From: G963663775 sp963664255
Lineage (GTDB): Bacteria; Bacillota; Clostridia; Oscillospirales; Butyricicoccaceae
Length of the DNA: 64,000 nucleotides
Assembly: GCA_963664255.1 (NCBI GenBank)
Contig: OY760938.1
Location: 372,001 to 436,000, forward strand
Direction of reading: 5' to 3'
Shown: one piece after another, positions 1 through 8,139 of the stretch
How the letters are laid out: each line of letters begins with the position of its first letter
Numbering within the stretch: the stretch's first letter is position 1
Position numbers and translations under genes: made by a program
Notes under the pieces: generated by a model
Databases searched by the model: none
Told to the model about the DNA's origin: nothing
Seen by the model: only the letters and a program-made list of their open reading frames with translations

Positions 1-620
1 TTAAACACATCGTCCATTTTTGCCGCAAATCTGCCGAAATACAAGTATTTTTCGTTCTTATATCCCACCATGGAATCCATCGTGTTGACCGCTTTATAGA
101 GAAATCCCAGCGGTGCACCGCCCAGCATCAAAAACAGCATCGGCGCAATCACGCCGTCAGACGTATTTTCCGCCACCGTTTCCACTGCCGCTTTGGTCAC
201 ACCTTCGGCGGTCAAAGCTTCGGTATCCCGTCCCACAATATAACCGACACAGGTGCGCGCGCCGTCCAAATCCTTCACCATCAATCGTTCATAGACCTGC
301 ATCGCCGCTTCCCGCAGAGAATGCCGCGCAAAGATTTGGCAGCACATCACCGTTTCCAACGCAACGCGAAGCCACGGATGCACCATGCCTGCAAGATAGA
401 GCAGTACAAACGGCACCGCAAAGGATACGGCACACACCAGAAACCACAACAGCATCCCCGCAAAGACTTCTCCACGCGGTGTTTTTGGGAAGATACGCCG
501 CAGAAATCGCTCGCTTTTGGAAATCAAACTGCCAATGGCGCAAATCGGATGCCACCACCCCTGCGGGTCACCAATCATTGCATCCAATACAAATCCCAGA
601 CAAACCGCCGCAATCGTCAT
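1..620 (-). CDS. cbiB: Adenosylcobinamide-phosphate synthase CbiB/CobD (3' end cut by window)
   Basis: This is the integral-membrane enzyme that attaches the aminopropanol phosphate arm to adenosylcobyric acid. About 206 N-terminal codons are present and the C-terminus lies beyond base 1. The start is MTIAAVCLGFVLDAMIGDP, and the early DxxxGDP motif followed by WWHP is typical of CbiB; hydrophobic segments follow and TVAENTSDGVIAP is the family's conserved ENTSDG motif. The ATG at 620 overlaps the stop of the preceding short CobU-like gene by 4 bp (ATGA), so translation is probably coupled. It is the last gene seen of the cobalamin operon; cbiP, cbiC and others may follow outside the window. 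Family assignment is firm from motifs and context. Confidence 0.93.
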   Translation of the reverse strand, partial: MTIAAVCLGFVLDAMIGDPQGWWHPICAIGSLISKSERFLRRIFPKTPRGEVFAGMLLWFLVCAVSFAVPFVLLYLAGMVHPWLRVALETVMCCQIFARHSLREAAMQVYERLMVKDLDGARTCVGYIVGRDTEALTAEGVTKAAVETVAENTSDGVIAPMLFLMLGGAPLGFLYKAVNTMDSMVGYKNEKYLYFGRFAAKMDDVF

Positions 621-949
621 GGCAGTTCTCCCTTCAACACTTGGGGCAGTCCCGCTGTCACTCGCACAACAAGGTCTGCCTCTGCCGCAATCGCACAGCA
701 CAGACGACCGACCGCTTCCCGCCAGTCCCGTTCAAAACGGTCCATCGGCACAATGCCGCATCCAACCGCATCACAAGTGATGATATACCCCCGCAGGGTT
801 GGCAACAGCTCCATTGGGTCACTGCCCTGCTCCATGGTTTCTTGGACGAGCAGGTGTAAATTTTCACGTATTGGCGCATTTTCGCCGTATATGCGGCGCA
901 CCAGTGCCCGTTTCCCCTGCGCAACGCCGCCGATATAGAGTGCTGTCAT
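617..949 (-). CDS. Short CobU-like nucleotide-binding protein
   Basis: This 110-residue protein resembles an abbreviated CobU (adenosylcobinamide kinase/guanylyltransferase). It opens with MTALYIGGVAQGKRA, a P-loop-like GGxxxGK, and contains ITCDAVGCGIVPMDRFERDWREAVGR, close to the CobU region with the conserved VTNEVGxGIVP and R...G...N. The middle of CobU, including the usual guanylylated His region, is absent. The start at 949 overlaps the cobS stop by 4 bp (ATGA), and the stop overlaps the cbiB start the same way, so it is a genuine operon member. A full-length cobU is two genes upstream, so this is a shortened paralogue whose activity cannot be told from sequence. It could be regulatory, a subunit, or a degenerating copy. 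Confidence 0.8.
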   Translation of the reverse strand: MTALYIGGVAQGKRALVRRIYGENAPIRENLHLLVQETMEQGSDPMELLPTLRGYIITCDAVGCGIVPMDRFERDWREAVGRLCCAIAAEADLVVRVTAGLPQVLKGELP

Positions 950-1728
950 GCCATTCCCCTCAAAATCAGTCCGCCCACTGTGCAGACTGCCAAAATGCCT
1001 GTTTCCATCAGTGTGATTGCAAATCCTATCAAATCGCCTGTAATACCGCCGAATGTTTTCCTGCAAAACCGTCGATACAGCGGCACAAAAACTGCAAGAC
1101 CGACTACAAGCACCCCTGCACACGGCAGACTGTATGCCGCTATGCCTGCCAGACATAAAATGCCCTGCACCGACAACAAAATGCGTACCCGCACACGACT
1201 GCTATTTTCTGCGAACAAATGCGCAAGGCCTGTATCCTTTGCGCAAGGCAGCCAAACAATCAGACTGCCGCCGACCGACCGTGCCAACACAAAGCCAATC
1301 GCAAGCACAGAAACGAGCGCAGGCACTTGCCGCAGCTGACAAAACAGCCCAAATTGCAGCAGCACTAGCGCCACAAAATACATCATGCCGAATGCACCAA
1401 TATGCGGGTCTTTTAAGATTTCCAGCCGCTTTTTACGGTCACCATAGGAGCACAGCGCATCACAGGTATCGGTAAAGCCATCCAGATGGAAGCCGCCTGT
1501 CACAACCATCGGCAGCAGTGCCGCGACTGTGCCATACAGTACGGTTTCCAGTTTCCATATCTGCGCAAGCCACAGCCAGCCCCATTCCAGCGCTCCCACT
1601 GCGATGCCGATGAACGGCATAAACCCGACTGCATACCGCATCGTTTCGCGCGTCCATTCTACCCGTGGCACAGGGATTTTGGAATAGAGCGAAAACGCCA
1701 CGCACAGGCTTTGTAAAATCGCTTTCAC
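946..1728 (-). CDS. cobS: Adenosylcobinamide-GDP ribazoletransferase (cobalamin synthase)
   Basis: CobS joins alpha-ribazole (phosphate) from CobT with adenosylcobinamide-GDP from CobU at the membrane, forming cobalamin (phosphate). The 260-residue length is normal. The diagnostic GGFHLDGFTDTCDAL motif (about residues 58-72) contains the metal-binding acidic residues, followed by KDPHIGAFG, another CobS signature, and by multiple hydrophobic segments ending in GGITGDLIGF. It overlaps cobU upstream and the short CobU-like gene downstream by 4 bp each, within the riboswitch-controlled operon. The identification is secure. Confidence 0.97.
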   Translation of the reverse strand: MKAILQSLCVAFSLYSKIPVPRVEWTRETMRYAVGFMPFIGIAVGALEWGWLWLAQIWKLETVLYGTVAALLPMVVTGGFHLDGFTDTCDALCSYGDRKKRLEILKDPHIGAFGMMYFVALVLLQFGLFCQLRQVPALVSVLAIGFVLARSVGGSLIVWLPCAKDTGLAHLFAENSSRVRVRILLSVQGILCLAGIAAYSLPCAGVLVVGLAVFVPLYRRFCRKTFGGITGDLIGFAITLMETGILAVCTVGGLILRGMA

Positions 1729-2255
1729 AGTTCATTTTCTCCCTTCAGCGGCAGTAAAATTCCGCATACAGATTCTGCCACAACATCCGCAGCACGTGCC
1801 AATTCTGTATGGAGTGCCCCCAATGTATGGATATAGCGCATGGTGTCCGCATCATAGGACAATCCATCGGCAAACACTTCATTGCTGACAAGAACCAGTG
1901 TTTCACAGCATTTTCGCAGCTGCGTGACGCCCTCTAAAATGCTCTGGAACGCGTGTTCTCCTGCCCCTTCGGGTGCATACAGCTCGTTCGCCAATAGATT
2001 CCCCATATCTTCTAACAGAATACCATCATACTGTTTCGGTAACGACAAACCTGCTAAATCGTAATACCGCTCCATGGTTTCAAATCCACGCCCCGCACGC
2101 ATGACATGATGTCTGTCGATGCGTGCCTGTGCTTCCTCGCCAAACGGCTGCATGGTTGCCAGATACAGGCGGTTTTTCGCTGTTTTTTGACATAAAAAAC
2201 GTTCTGCATGTGCGGATTTTCCGGACGCCGCACCACCCGTTATCAAAATCATCAT
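1725..2255 (-). CDS. cobU: Adenosylcobinamide kinase / adenosylcobinamide-phosphate guanylyltransferase
   Basis: This full-length CobU has 176 residues. The P-loop GGAASGKSAHAE (about residues 7-18) binds GTP. The RIDRHHVMR segment carries the histidine that is guanylylated in the family, and VLVSNEVFADGLSYDADTMRY corresponds to the conserved VTNEVG...P...RxF region. It phosphorylates adenosylcobinamide and adds GMP to give adenosylcobinamide-GDP for CobS. The start lies at the stop codon of cobT (1-bp overlap) and its stop overlaps cobS. A second, much shorter CobU-like gene follows cobS. Confidence 0.95.
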   Translation of the reverse strand: MMILITGGAASGKSAHAERFLCQKTAKNRLYLATMQPFGEEAQARIDRHHVMRAGRGFETMERYYDLAGLSLPKQYDGILLEDMGNLLANELYAPEGAGEHAFQSILEGVTQLRKCCETLVLVSNEVFADGLSYDADTMRYIHTLGALHTELARAADVVAESVCGILLPLKGENEL

Positions 2256-3313
2256 CAGCTCAAGGGAACATAATGCCCGATGTTTGTTTCATGGAAACGC
2301 AGCATCTGCCGATACACTGCCACGCCCAAATCCAGCAGACTGATGCCTGCCACCGCACCAGTCCCTTCGCCCAAACGCATACCGGCGCAAATGAGCGGTG
2401 CGGCGTCCAATGCCTCCAGCATCCGCTGTCCCGCCGGCTCTGCCGACACATGAGATGCCAAAATATAGTCCCGTACCGCGGGGCATAACCGCACCGCAAT
2501 CAGTGCCGCAACGGCAGAAATGAAGCCATCCATCACAATCGGTATGTGCTGCGCCGCACCCCCGAGATACAGCCCCACCATCCCTGCGATGTCCAGTCCA
2601 CCGACCTTTGTAAGCACATCCAATGGGTCATATGGATTGGGTTGATTGACGGCAATCGCCGTTTCAATGGCATGAATTTTACGGGTCAACCCATCATTCG
2701 ATAGTCCTGCGCCACGCCCCGTGACCCGTGACGGTGCAGCGCCCAACAGAACCGCCGCCACCGCCGCGCTTGTGGTGGTGTTGCCGATGCCCATTTCGCC
2801 CGTCGCAAGCAGGTCATATCCCTGCTGTTTACACTCCGCCGCAAGTGCAATGCCAACTTCAATCGCACGCACGCATTCTGCGTGTGTCATCGCCGCCCCC
2901 TGTGTCATGTCATGCGTTCCTCGCATCACATTGCGCTGTAAAATTGCCTCGCCTGCAACCGGACGTGCCACGCCAATATCAACCGGCAGCACATCCACAC
3001 CTGCACGCCGTGCCATAATACATACGGTGGTTGCGCCCCGATTCAAATTCTCCGTCACAACTGCGGTAACCTCTTGTTCACTCTGGGTCACGCCCTGCGC
3101 CACCACGCCATTGTCTGCACAAAATACAACCACTGCACGCTTTTCCATCCGTATTTCAGCAGTATGCTGTGCGCCTGCCAGCTGGTCAATCGCATCCTCG
3201 AGCAGTCCCAGACCACCCAGCGGCTTTGCCATATCCTGCTGTCGTGCGTGGGCTTCACGGCTTGCTGCGGCATTGCTCGGCACGATGCTCGCAAGTGTTT
3301 CCTGCAGTGTCAT
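2255..3313 (-). CDS. cobT: Nicotinate-nucleotide--dimethylbenzimidazole phosphoribosyltransferase
   Basis: CobT activates the lower-ligand base by transferring phosphoribose from nicotinate mononucleotide, giving alpha-ribazole phosphate for CobS. The 352-residue protein has the expected landmarks: QDMAKPLGGLGLLE near the N-terminus, VVFCADNGVVAQGVTQ, the glycine-rich TGEMGIGNTTTSAA around the substrate site, and MRLGEGTGA near the C-terminus with the catalytic-type glutamate. It overlaps cbiA by 4 bp (ATGA) upstream and cobU by 1 bp downstream. No lower-ligand synthesis gene (bluB or bza type) is seen, so the base may be imported or made elsewhere; that is inference. Confidence 0.96.
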   Translation of the reverse strand: MTLQETLASIVPSNAAASREAHARQQDMAKPLGGLGLLEDAIDQLAGAQHTAEIRMEKRAVVVFCADNGVVAQGVTQSEQEVTAVVTENLNRGATTVCIMARRAGVDVLPVDIGVARPVAGEAILQRNVMRGTHDMTQGAAMTHAECVRAIEVGIALAAECKQQGYDLLATGEMGIGNTTTSAAVAAVLLGAAPSRVTGRGAGLSNDGLTRKIHAIETAIAVNQPNPYDPLDVLTKVGGLDIAGMVGLYLGGAAQHIPIVMDGFISAVAALIAVRLCPAVRDYILASHVSAEPAGQRMLEALDAAPLICAGMRLGEGTGAVAGISLLDLGVAVYRQMLRFHETNIGHYVPLS

Positions 3314-4671
3314 TTGGTTCGCTCCCTTCGATATTGGTCACAATGGCGTATCCATTCTGCCGCAAATTCTGGATTTGCATAAAAATGCAGGTGCGGATAG
3401 CCTGCAAACAGTGTGTCTGTGCCATGCACGCATTCCCATGCTTTATCCCGCAAGGGTTTTCTTGCCATGCACGCATTCCCTGCATCCTCGGATGCGGCAT
3501 AATGAAACTCATGTGCACGGATTTCTGCCCCTTTTGCACACAACATCGTATCTTTTTGCGCCGTTAAGTTGATATATCCGAAATTCTGCAGCCGTTTTTG
3601 CATATGCGCGCCGCTGGGAATGACCCCCACCATCGGCGCACCCTCAATATGCTCGTGCAAATACATGAATCCGCCGCATTCGGCAACCGTCGGCAGTCCG
3701 CCTTCCACTGCTTGACGCACGCCGGCACGCATACTGCTGTTTGCGGCGAGTTGTTCCCGATACAGTTCTGGGTAGCCACCCCCCAGATACAATCCATCCA
3801 GTGCGGTCGGCAATTCTGCATCTTGCAGCGGTGAAAATGGGACGAGTTCTGCGCCCATTTCCCGTAGCAAATCCAGATTGTCCGCATAATAAAAACAAAA
3901 TGCACGGTCGTGTGCAATGCCGATGCGCACAGGTGAATGGCACACGGTCGGCACGGCAATCGGTGTATATTCCAGCGCGGGCGCACGCTGCGCCAGAGCA
4001 CATAACCCGTCCAAATCCATGCAGGTTTCCGCCAGCACGGCAAGACGCTGCAAGCGGCTTTTCAGGTCGGCAATTTCCGCCGCTGCGACGAGTCCCAAGT
4101 GGCGGCTTCCAATGACAGCATCTTCACTCTGCGGCAGATGTCCATAGACTTTGACACCCGTGTTTTGTTCGATGATTTCCTGATAAAACGGATACATCGC
4201 TTGTGAAACGCCGTTTAAAATCACACCTTGTATGGTGTTTGGCGCAAATTCCAAATACCCTCGCACCATTGTCGCCGCTGACAGCGACATACCCTTGATA
4301 TTGACCACGAGCACGCTCGGTGTATCGGTTTGCACCGCCAAATCGCAGGCAGAAGCCTGCACCGAAGTGCCACCCACACCGTCATAATACCCCATTACAC
4401 CCTCAATGACCGCCAGCGGTGCTGTAGCAGCATTCTTCGCCAACAGACTGCACACTTTGTTGCGTGCACACAGAAACAAATCCAGATTGCGAGAGGGTAC
4501 ACCAATCACCTCGGTATGAAACATTGGGTCGATATAATCCGGTCCACATTTGAAGGCGGCAGGCATCACCCCTCGGTTGACAAATGCCTGCAAAATTGCA
4601 TTGGTCACCGTGGTTTTGCCGCAGCCAGAATGCGTGCCGCCAATCAGCAGGCGAGGGATATTACGCTTCAT
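3310..4671 (-). CDS. cbiA: Cobyrinate a,c-diamide synthase
   Basis: CbiA amidates the a and c side chains of cobyrinate using glutamine and ATP. The 453-residue protein begins PRLLIGGTHSGCGKTT, the dethiobiotin-synthetase-type P-loop (about residues 5-20). The C-terminal half is a class-I-type glutamine amidotransferase domain with LYLGGGYPELY and the nucleophile region VAECGGFMYL (catalytic Cys near residue 330), and a late His in EFHYA. It overlaps cbiET by 11 bp and cobT by 4 bp. The CbiP relative (cobyric acid synthase) is not in the window. Confidence 0.95.
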   Translation of the reverse strand: MKRNIPRLLIGGTHSGCGKTTVTNAILQAFVNRGVMPAAFKCGPDYIDPMFHTEVIGVPSRNLDLFLCARNKVCSLLAKNAATAPLAVIEGVMGYYDGVGGTSVQASACDLAVQTDTPSVLVVNIKGMSLSAATMVRGYLEFAPNTIQGVILNGVSQAMYPFYQEIIEQNTGVKVYGHLPQSEDAVIGSRHLGLVAAAEIADLKSRLQRLAVLAETCMDLDGLCALAQRAPALEYTPIAVPTVCHSPVRIGIAHDRAFCFYYADNLDLLREMGAELVPFSPLQDAELPTALDGLYLGGGYPELYREQLAANSSMRAGVRQAVEGGLPTVAECGGFMYLHEHIEGAPMVGVIPSGAHMQKRLQNFGYINLTAQKDTMLCAKGAEIRAHEFHYAASEDAGNACMARKPLRDKAWECVHGTDTLFAGYPHLHFYANPEFAAEWIRHCDQYRRERTK

Positions 4672-5854
4672 CTGCTCCGCCTCCGCTCAAGATAAACACC
4701 GGATTGTTCGCCGTCATCATGGTATAGCGTCCAACCGCCTTGCCCCGTGCAGCAGACAGCTGCACCACTTCTCGATGGACGAAACCCAACGCCTGCATTG
4801 CCTCTTGTGCTTCCTGCAAGGTTTCCAGTGCAATGGCATTGACCACCACACGGACTGCCGGATTTTTTCTCTTGGCAATGCGCAGAATCTCGTGCATCTG
4901 TCCCCCGCTGCCGCCCACAAACACCGCATGGGGTACAGGGAGTGCAGACAAGACATCTGGTGCAAGCCCTGCTACAATCTGCACATTATATCCGCCGAGT
5001 TTTGTGCGATTTTCCTGCAAAAGCGCAATCGCCTCTTCGTTGCGCTCCACCGCATACACGATGCCGTCGCAGGCGTTGCGTGCAAGCGCCAGCGTCACTG
5101 CACCCGTGCCTGCCCCCACATCCCAAACCGTATCCGTTGGCTGTATGCACAGCTTCGCCGTGGACACCCACCGCACCTCTTCCTTGGTCATCGGCACGTT
5201 GCCACGTGTCAGCATGGCATCTCGAACAGGCGCAAAGGCAGGGACTGCCTGCGGATGCTCCACCAGCAGCACGGCCAGATTGCCGCAGGGCTTTTCTGCA
5301 AGCACTGCCGCCGTTGCCGTTTCCACTCGCTCGTCTGCCGCACCAAGGTTTTCCCCGATGTGCACCGTCAGCTGCCCTAGACCTGCATCCGTCAGCGTGC
5401 GGCAAATTTCCTGTGCACGCTGCACGCCGCCCGTCAACGCAAACACCTTCTTTTGATAGCTGACAGCACCTAAAATACTGCCTGCACGTCCGTGCAGACT
5501 GCGCACGCAAATATCATCATAGGAAACGCTGCATTTGGCACAGAAATATTGCAGACTGCTGATGCCGCAAAAAAGCTGCACCTGTCCATGCGGTGCAAGC
5601 TGGTGCTGCAATGTCGCTGCCGCACTGAAGAATCCAACATCACCCGACACGAGCACTGCAATCCGCATACCCGCCGCAGAAACAGCACGTGCCACCATCT
5701 CCCCAATGGAACACACCACCGCATCCGTCCGCAGGGTCGACAATCGCGCTGTGGTTAGCACGGTGTCTGCCTCGTGCAGTGCCTGTGCCGCCGCTTGTGT
5801 CAGATACTCCGCCGTGCCCAAGCCTGCACCGATGATGTAAAAGCACCGTTCCAT
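4661..5854 (-). CDS. cbiET: CbiE-CbiT fusion: cobalt-precorrin-7 C5/C15 methyltransferase (decarboxylating)
   Basis: This 397-residue fusion methylates C5 and C15 of the corrin ring and decarboxylates ring C. The N-terminal half (about 1-200) is a tetrapyrrole methylase: it starts with FYIIGAGLGTAEYLT, has VLVSGDVGFFSAA and ends with an AVLLVEHP stretch. The C-terminal half (about 210-390) is a class-I SAM methyltransferase (CbiT) with TVWDVGAGTGAVTLALA, an E for ribose binding (VYAVERNEEA) and VFVGGSGGQMHEIL. Fusion of CbiE and CbiT is common (CobL in aerobes). It follows hemL by 17 bp and overlaps cbiA. Confidence 0.95.
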   Translation of the reverse strand: MERCFYIIGAGLGTAEYLTQAAAQALHEADTVLTTARLSTLRTDAVVCSIGEMVARAVSAAGMRIAVLVSGDVGFFSAAATLQHQLAPHGQVQLFCGISSLQYFCAKCSVSYDDICVRSLHGRAGSILGAVSYQKKVFALTGGVQRAQEICRTLTDAGLGQLTVHIGENLGAADERVETATAAVLAEKPCGNLAVLLVEHPQAVPAFAPVRDAMLTRGNVPMTKEEVRWVSTAKLCIQPTDTVWDVGAGTGAVTLALARNACDGIVYAVERNEEAIALLQENRTKLGGYNVQIVAGLAPDVLSALPVPHAVFVGGSGGQMHEILRIAKRKNPAVRVVVNAIALETLQEAQEAMQALGFVHREVVQLSAARGKAVGRYTMMTANNPVFILSGGGADEA

Positions 5855-5871
5855 ACCGTTTCTCCTTCATC

Positions 5872-7152
5872 TCAAAGTGTCCGCATGACCTCGTCTGCCG
5901 CCTGCACCGTACGCTCCAAATCATCCTGCGTATGTGCCGCAGAGAAGAACATTGCCTCATACTGTGCGGGCGCAAGATACACGCCATGTGCCAGCATGCC
6001 ATTAAAATACTTGGCATAAACTGCAGTGTCCGCCGTTTTTGCCGCCGCAAATGTGTCCACTACGGTATCCGTGAAATAGGGGCACAGCAGCGAACCCGCC
6101 TGATTCACCTGCAGCTTGACCCCATGATTTGCCGCACTTTCCCGCAATGCCCCTGCCACAAGCCGTGCGGACTGCTCCATTTTTGCATAAACCTCCGGCT
6201 GTGCATCCAGCAGCTGCAGCTGCCGAATGCCTGCCGCCATTGCCACTGGATTGCCGGACAACGTACCTGCCTGATAAATCGAGCCGCACGGTGCAACCTG
6301 CGTAAGCAGTGCACGACTGCCGGCATACGCACCCACCGGCATACCACCGCCGATGATTTTTCCATAGGTCACAAGGTCGGCACGAATGCCGAAATATTCT
6401 TGTGCACCGCCCTTTGCCAACCGAAATCCCGTGATAACCTCATCAAAAATCAACAGTGCGCCGTGCTTATCACACAGGTCACGCAGTCCCTGCAAGAAGC
6501 CTTCTTTGGGCGCAACCACCCCCATATTTGCCGCAACGGGTTCGACGATAATCGCCGCAACCGTATTCTGATTGGCATCTAGCAGGGTTTCAACCGAAGC
6601 CAAATCATTATATTGCGCAATCAAGGTATCCTGTGCCGCACCCGTCGGCACACCGCCCGAATCCGGCGCACCGCCCGTCAGCGCACCAGACCCTGCACGA
6701 ACGAGCATGGCATCGCTGTGTCCATGGTAACAGCCTTCAAACTTGATGATTTTATCGCGTCCTGTTGCACCGCGTGCCAAACGCAGGGCACTCATTACCG
6801 CTTCTGTGCCCGAGTTGACCATACGCACCATCTCAATGTGCGGCACCATGTCCACCATGCGCTCCGCCATCTCGACCTCCAGCGCCGTCGGTGCACCGAA
6901 CGACAGCCCCTGCACCATGCGCGCAGACACGGCACGCAGAATCTCCGGATGGCTGTGCCCCAATATCATCTGGCCCCAAGAGCCGATAAAATCAATATAT
7001 TCCACGCCGTCCGCATCTACAATATGGCTTCCAAACGCCTTTTCTACAAAGCGTGGCTTGCCGCCCACTGCACCAAATGCACGCACAGGACTGTTCACCC
7101 CGCCCGGCATGACCTTGCAGCCTCGTTCAAATAACTGTTCTGATTTATCCAT
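5872..7152 (-). CDS. hemL: Glutamate-1-semialdehyde 2,1-aminomutase
   Basis: HemL is a PLP enzyme that converts glutamate-1-semialdehyde made by HemA into 5-aminolevulinate. The 426 residues start SEQLFERGCKVMPGGVNSPVRAF, the classic HemL opening. GSWGQMILGHSHP and the LLIFDEVITGFR / TYGKIIGGGMPVGAY segments carry the PLP-binding Asp and Lys. It overlaps hemB by 1 bp upstream. Because no hemE or hemN-type gene is seen and the gene sits under the cobalamin riboswitch, its product probably feeds corrinoid (and perhaps siroheme) rather than heme synthesis; that is inference. Confidence 0.97.
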   Translation of the reverse strand: MDKSEQLFERGCKVMPGGVNSPVRAFGAVGGKPRFVEKAFGSHIVDADGVEYIDFIGSWGQMILGHSHPEILRAVSARMVQGLSFGAPTALEVEMAERMVDMVPHIEMVRMVNSGTEAVMSALRLARGATGRDKIIKFEGCYHGHSDAMLVRAGSGALTGGAPDSGGVPTGAAQDTLIAQYNDLASVETLLDANQNTVAAIIVEPVAANMGVVAPKEGFLQGLRDLCDKHGALLIFDEVITGFRLAKGGAQEYFGIRADLVTYGKIIGGGMPVGAYAGSRALLTQVAPCGSIYQAGTLSGNPVAMAAGIRQLQLLDAQPEVYAKMEQSARLVAGALRESAANHGVKLQVNQAGSLLCPYFTDTVVDTFAAAKTADTAVYAKYFNGMLAHGVYLAPAQYEAMFFSAAHTQDDLERTVQAADEVMRTL

Positions 7153-8135
7153 CAGCCAATGTCCCCCTTTTTCATCGCTTCTGCCAGCTCATTTGCAAAA
7201 TAAGTGATGAGAATATCTGCCCCTGCTCGGAAAATGCTGATGGCACTCTCACACATCACGCCATATTCATCAATCAGCCCTGCCGCCGCAGTCGCTTTTA
7301 TCATGGCATATTCCCCGCTGACCGCATATGCCGCAATCGGCAGGTCAAACCGCTGTTTTGCCTGATATACCAAATCCAAATAGCTCATTGCGGGCTTAAT
7401 CATCAAAATATCCGCACCCTCGGCAACATCCAGTTCACATTCCCGCATGGCCTCACGGCTGTTGTGCCAATCCATCTGATAGGAACGGCGGTCACCAAAA
7501 GACGGCGCAGAACCCGCCGCTTCACGGAACGGTCCATAGAAGAAGGACGCAAATTTTGCCGCATAGGACATCACCGGAATGTTTTGAAATCCATTTTCGT
7601 CCAAAGCCTCTCGAATCCTGCCTACACGCCCATCCATCATGTCACTCGGTGCAACCATGTCTGCACCTGCCTGCGCATGACTGAGGGCGGTTTTCGCCAG
7701 CACTTCCAATGTTTTATCGTTGTCCACTTCGTGGTCGCACAGAATCCCGCAGTGCCCATGCGAGGTATATTCGCACATGCACACATCTGTGACCACATAA
7801 AAATCGGAATCCAGTGCCTTAATCGCACGAATGCCCTTCTGGACGATGCCGTCCTGCGCCCATGCGCCTGAACCAATTTCATCCTTTTCCTGCGGCAGAC
7901 CAAATAGAATGACCTTGCTGACACCACTTGCCTTCGCACAGTCGAGCATGCGATACAGTTGGTCAGGGCTATAGTGAAACTGCCCCGGCAGGGACGGAAT
8001 TTCCTCATAGATGCCCTTGCCTTCGCGCACAAAAATCGGCCAAATCAGGCTCTCTGGGCTGACTCGGGTTTCACGCACCATTTTGCGCAACGTTAGGCTA
8101 CTGCGCAGACGTCTTGGACGGATAAGCGGTTCCAT
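7152..8135 (-). CDS. hemB: Delta-aminolevulinic acid dehydratase (porphobilinogen synthase)
   Basis: HemB condenses two 5-aminolevulinate molecules to porphobilinogen. The 327-residue length is standard. The opening RPRRLRSSLTLRKMVRET is typical. The metal-site region VVTDVCMCEYTSHGHCG (about residues 118-134) contains the cysteines of a zinc-type enzyme. YAAKFASFFYGPFR and MIKPAMSYLD carry the two Schiff-base lysines. It lies 4 bp after cobA-hemD and 1 bp overlaps hemL. The gene is intact and well conserved. Confidence 0.97.
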   Translation of the reverse strand: MEPLIRPRRLRSSLTLRKMVRETRVSPESLIWPIFVREGKGIYEEIPSLPGQFHYSPDQLYRMLDCAKASGVSKVILFGLPQEKDEIGSGAWAQDGIVQKGIRAIKALDSDFYVVTDVCMCEYTSHGHCGILCDHEVDNDKTLEVLAKTALSHAQAGADMVAPSDMMDGRVGRIREALDENGFQNIPVMSYAAKFASFFYGPFREAAGSAPSFGDRRSYQMDWHNSREAMRECELDVAEGADILMIKPAMSYLDLVYQAKQRFDLPIAAYAVSGEYAMIKATAAAGLIDEYGVMCESAISIFRAGADILITYFANELAEAMKKGDIG

Positions 8136-8139
8136 AATT

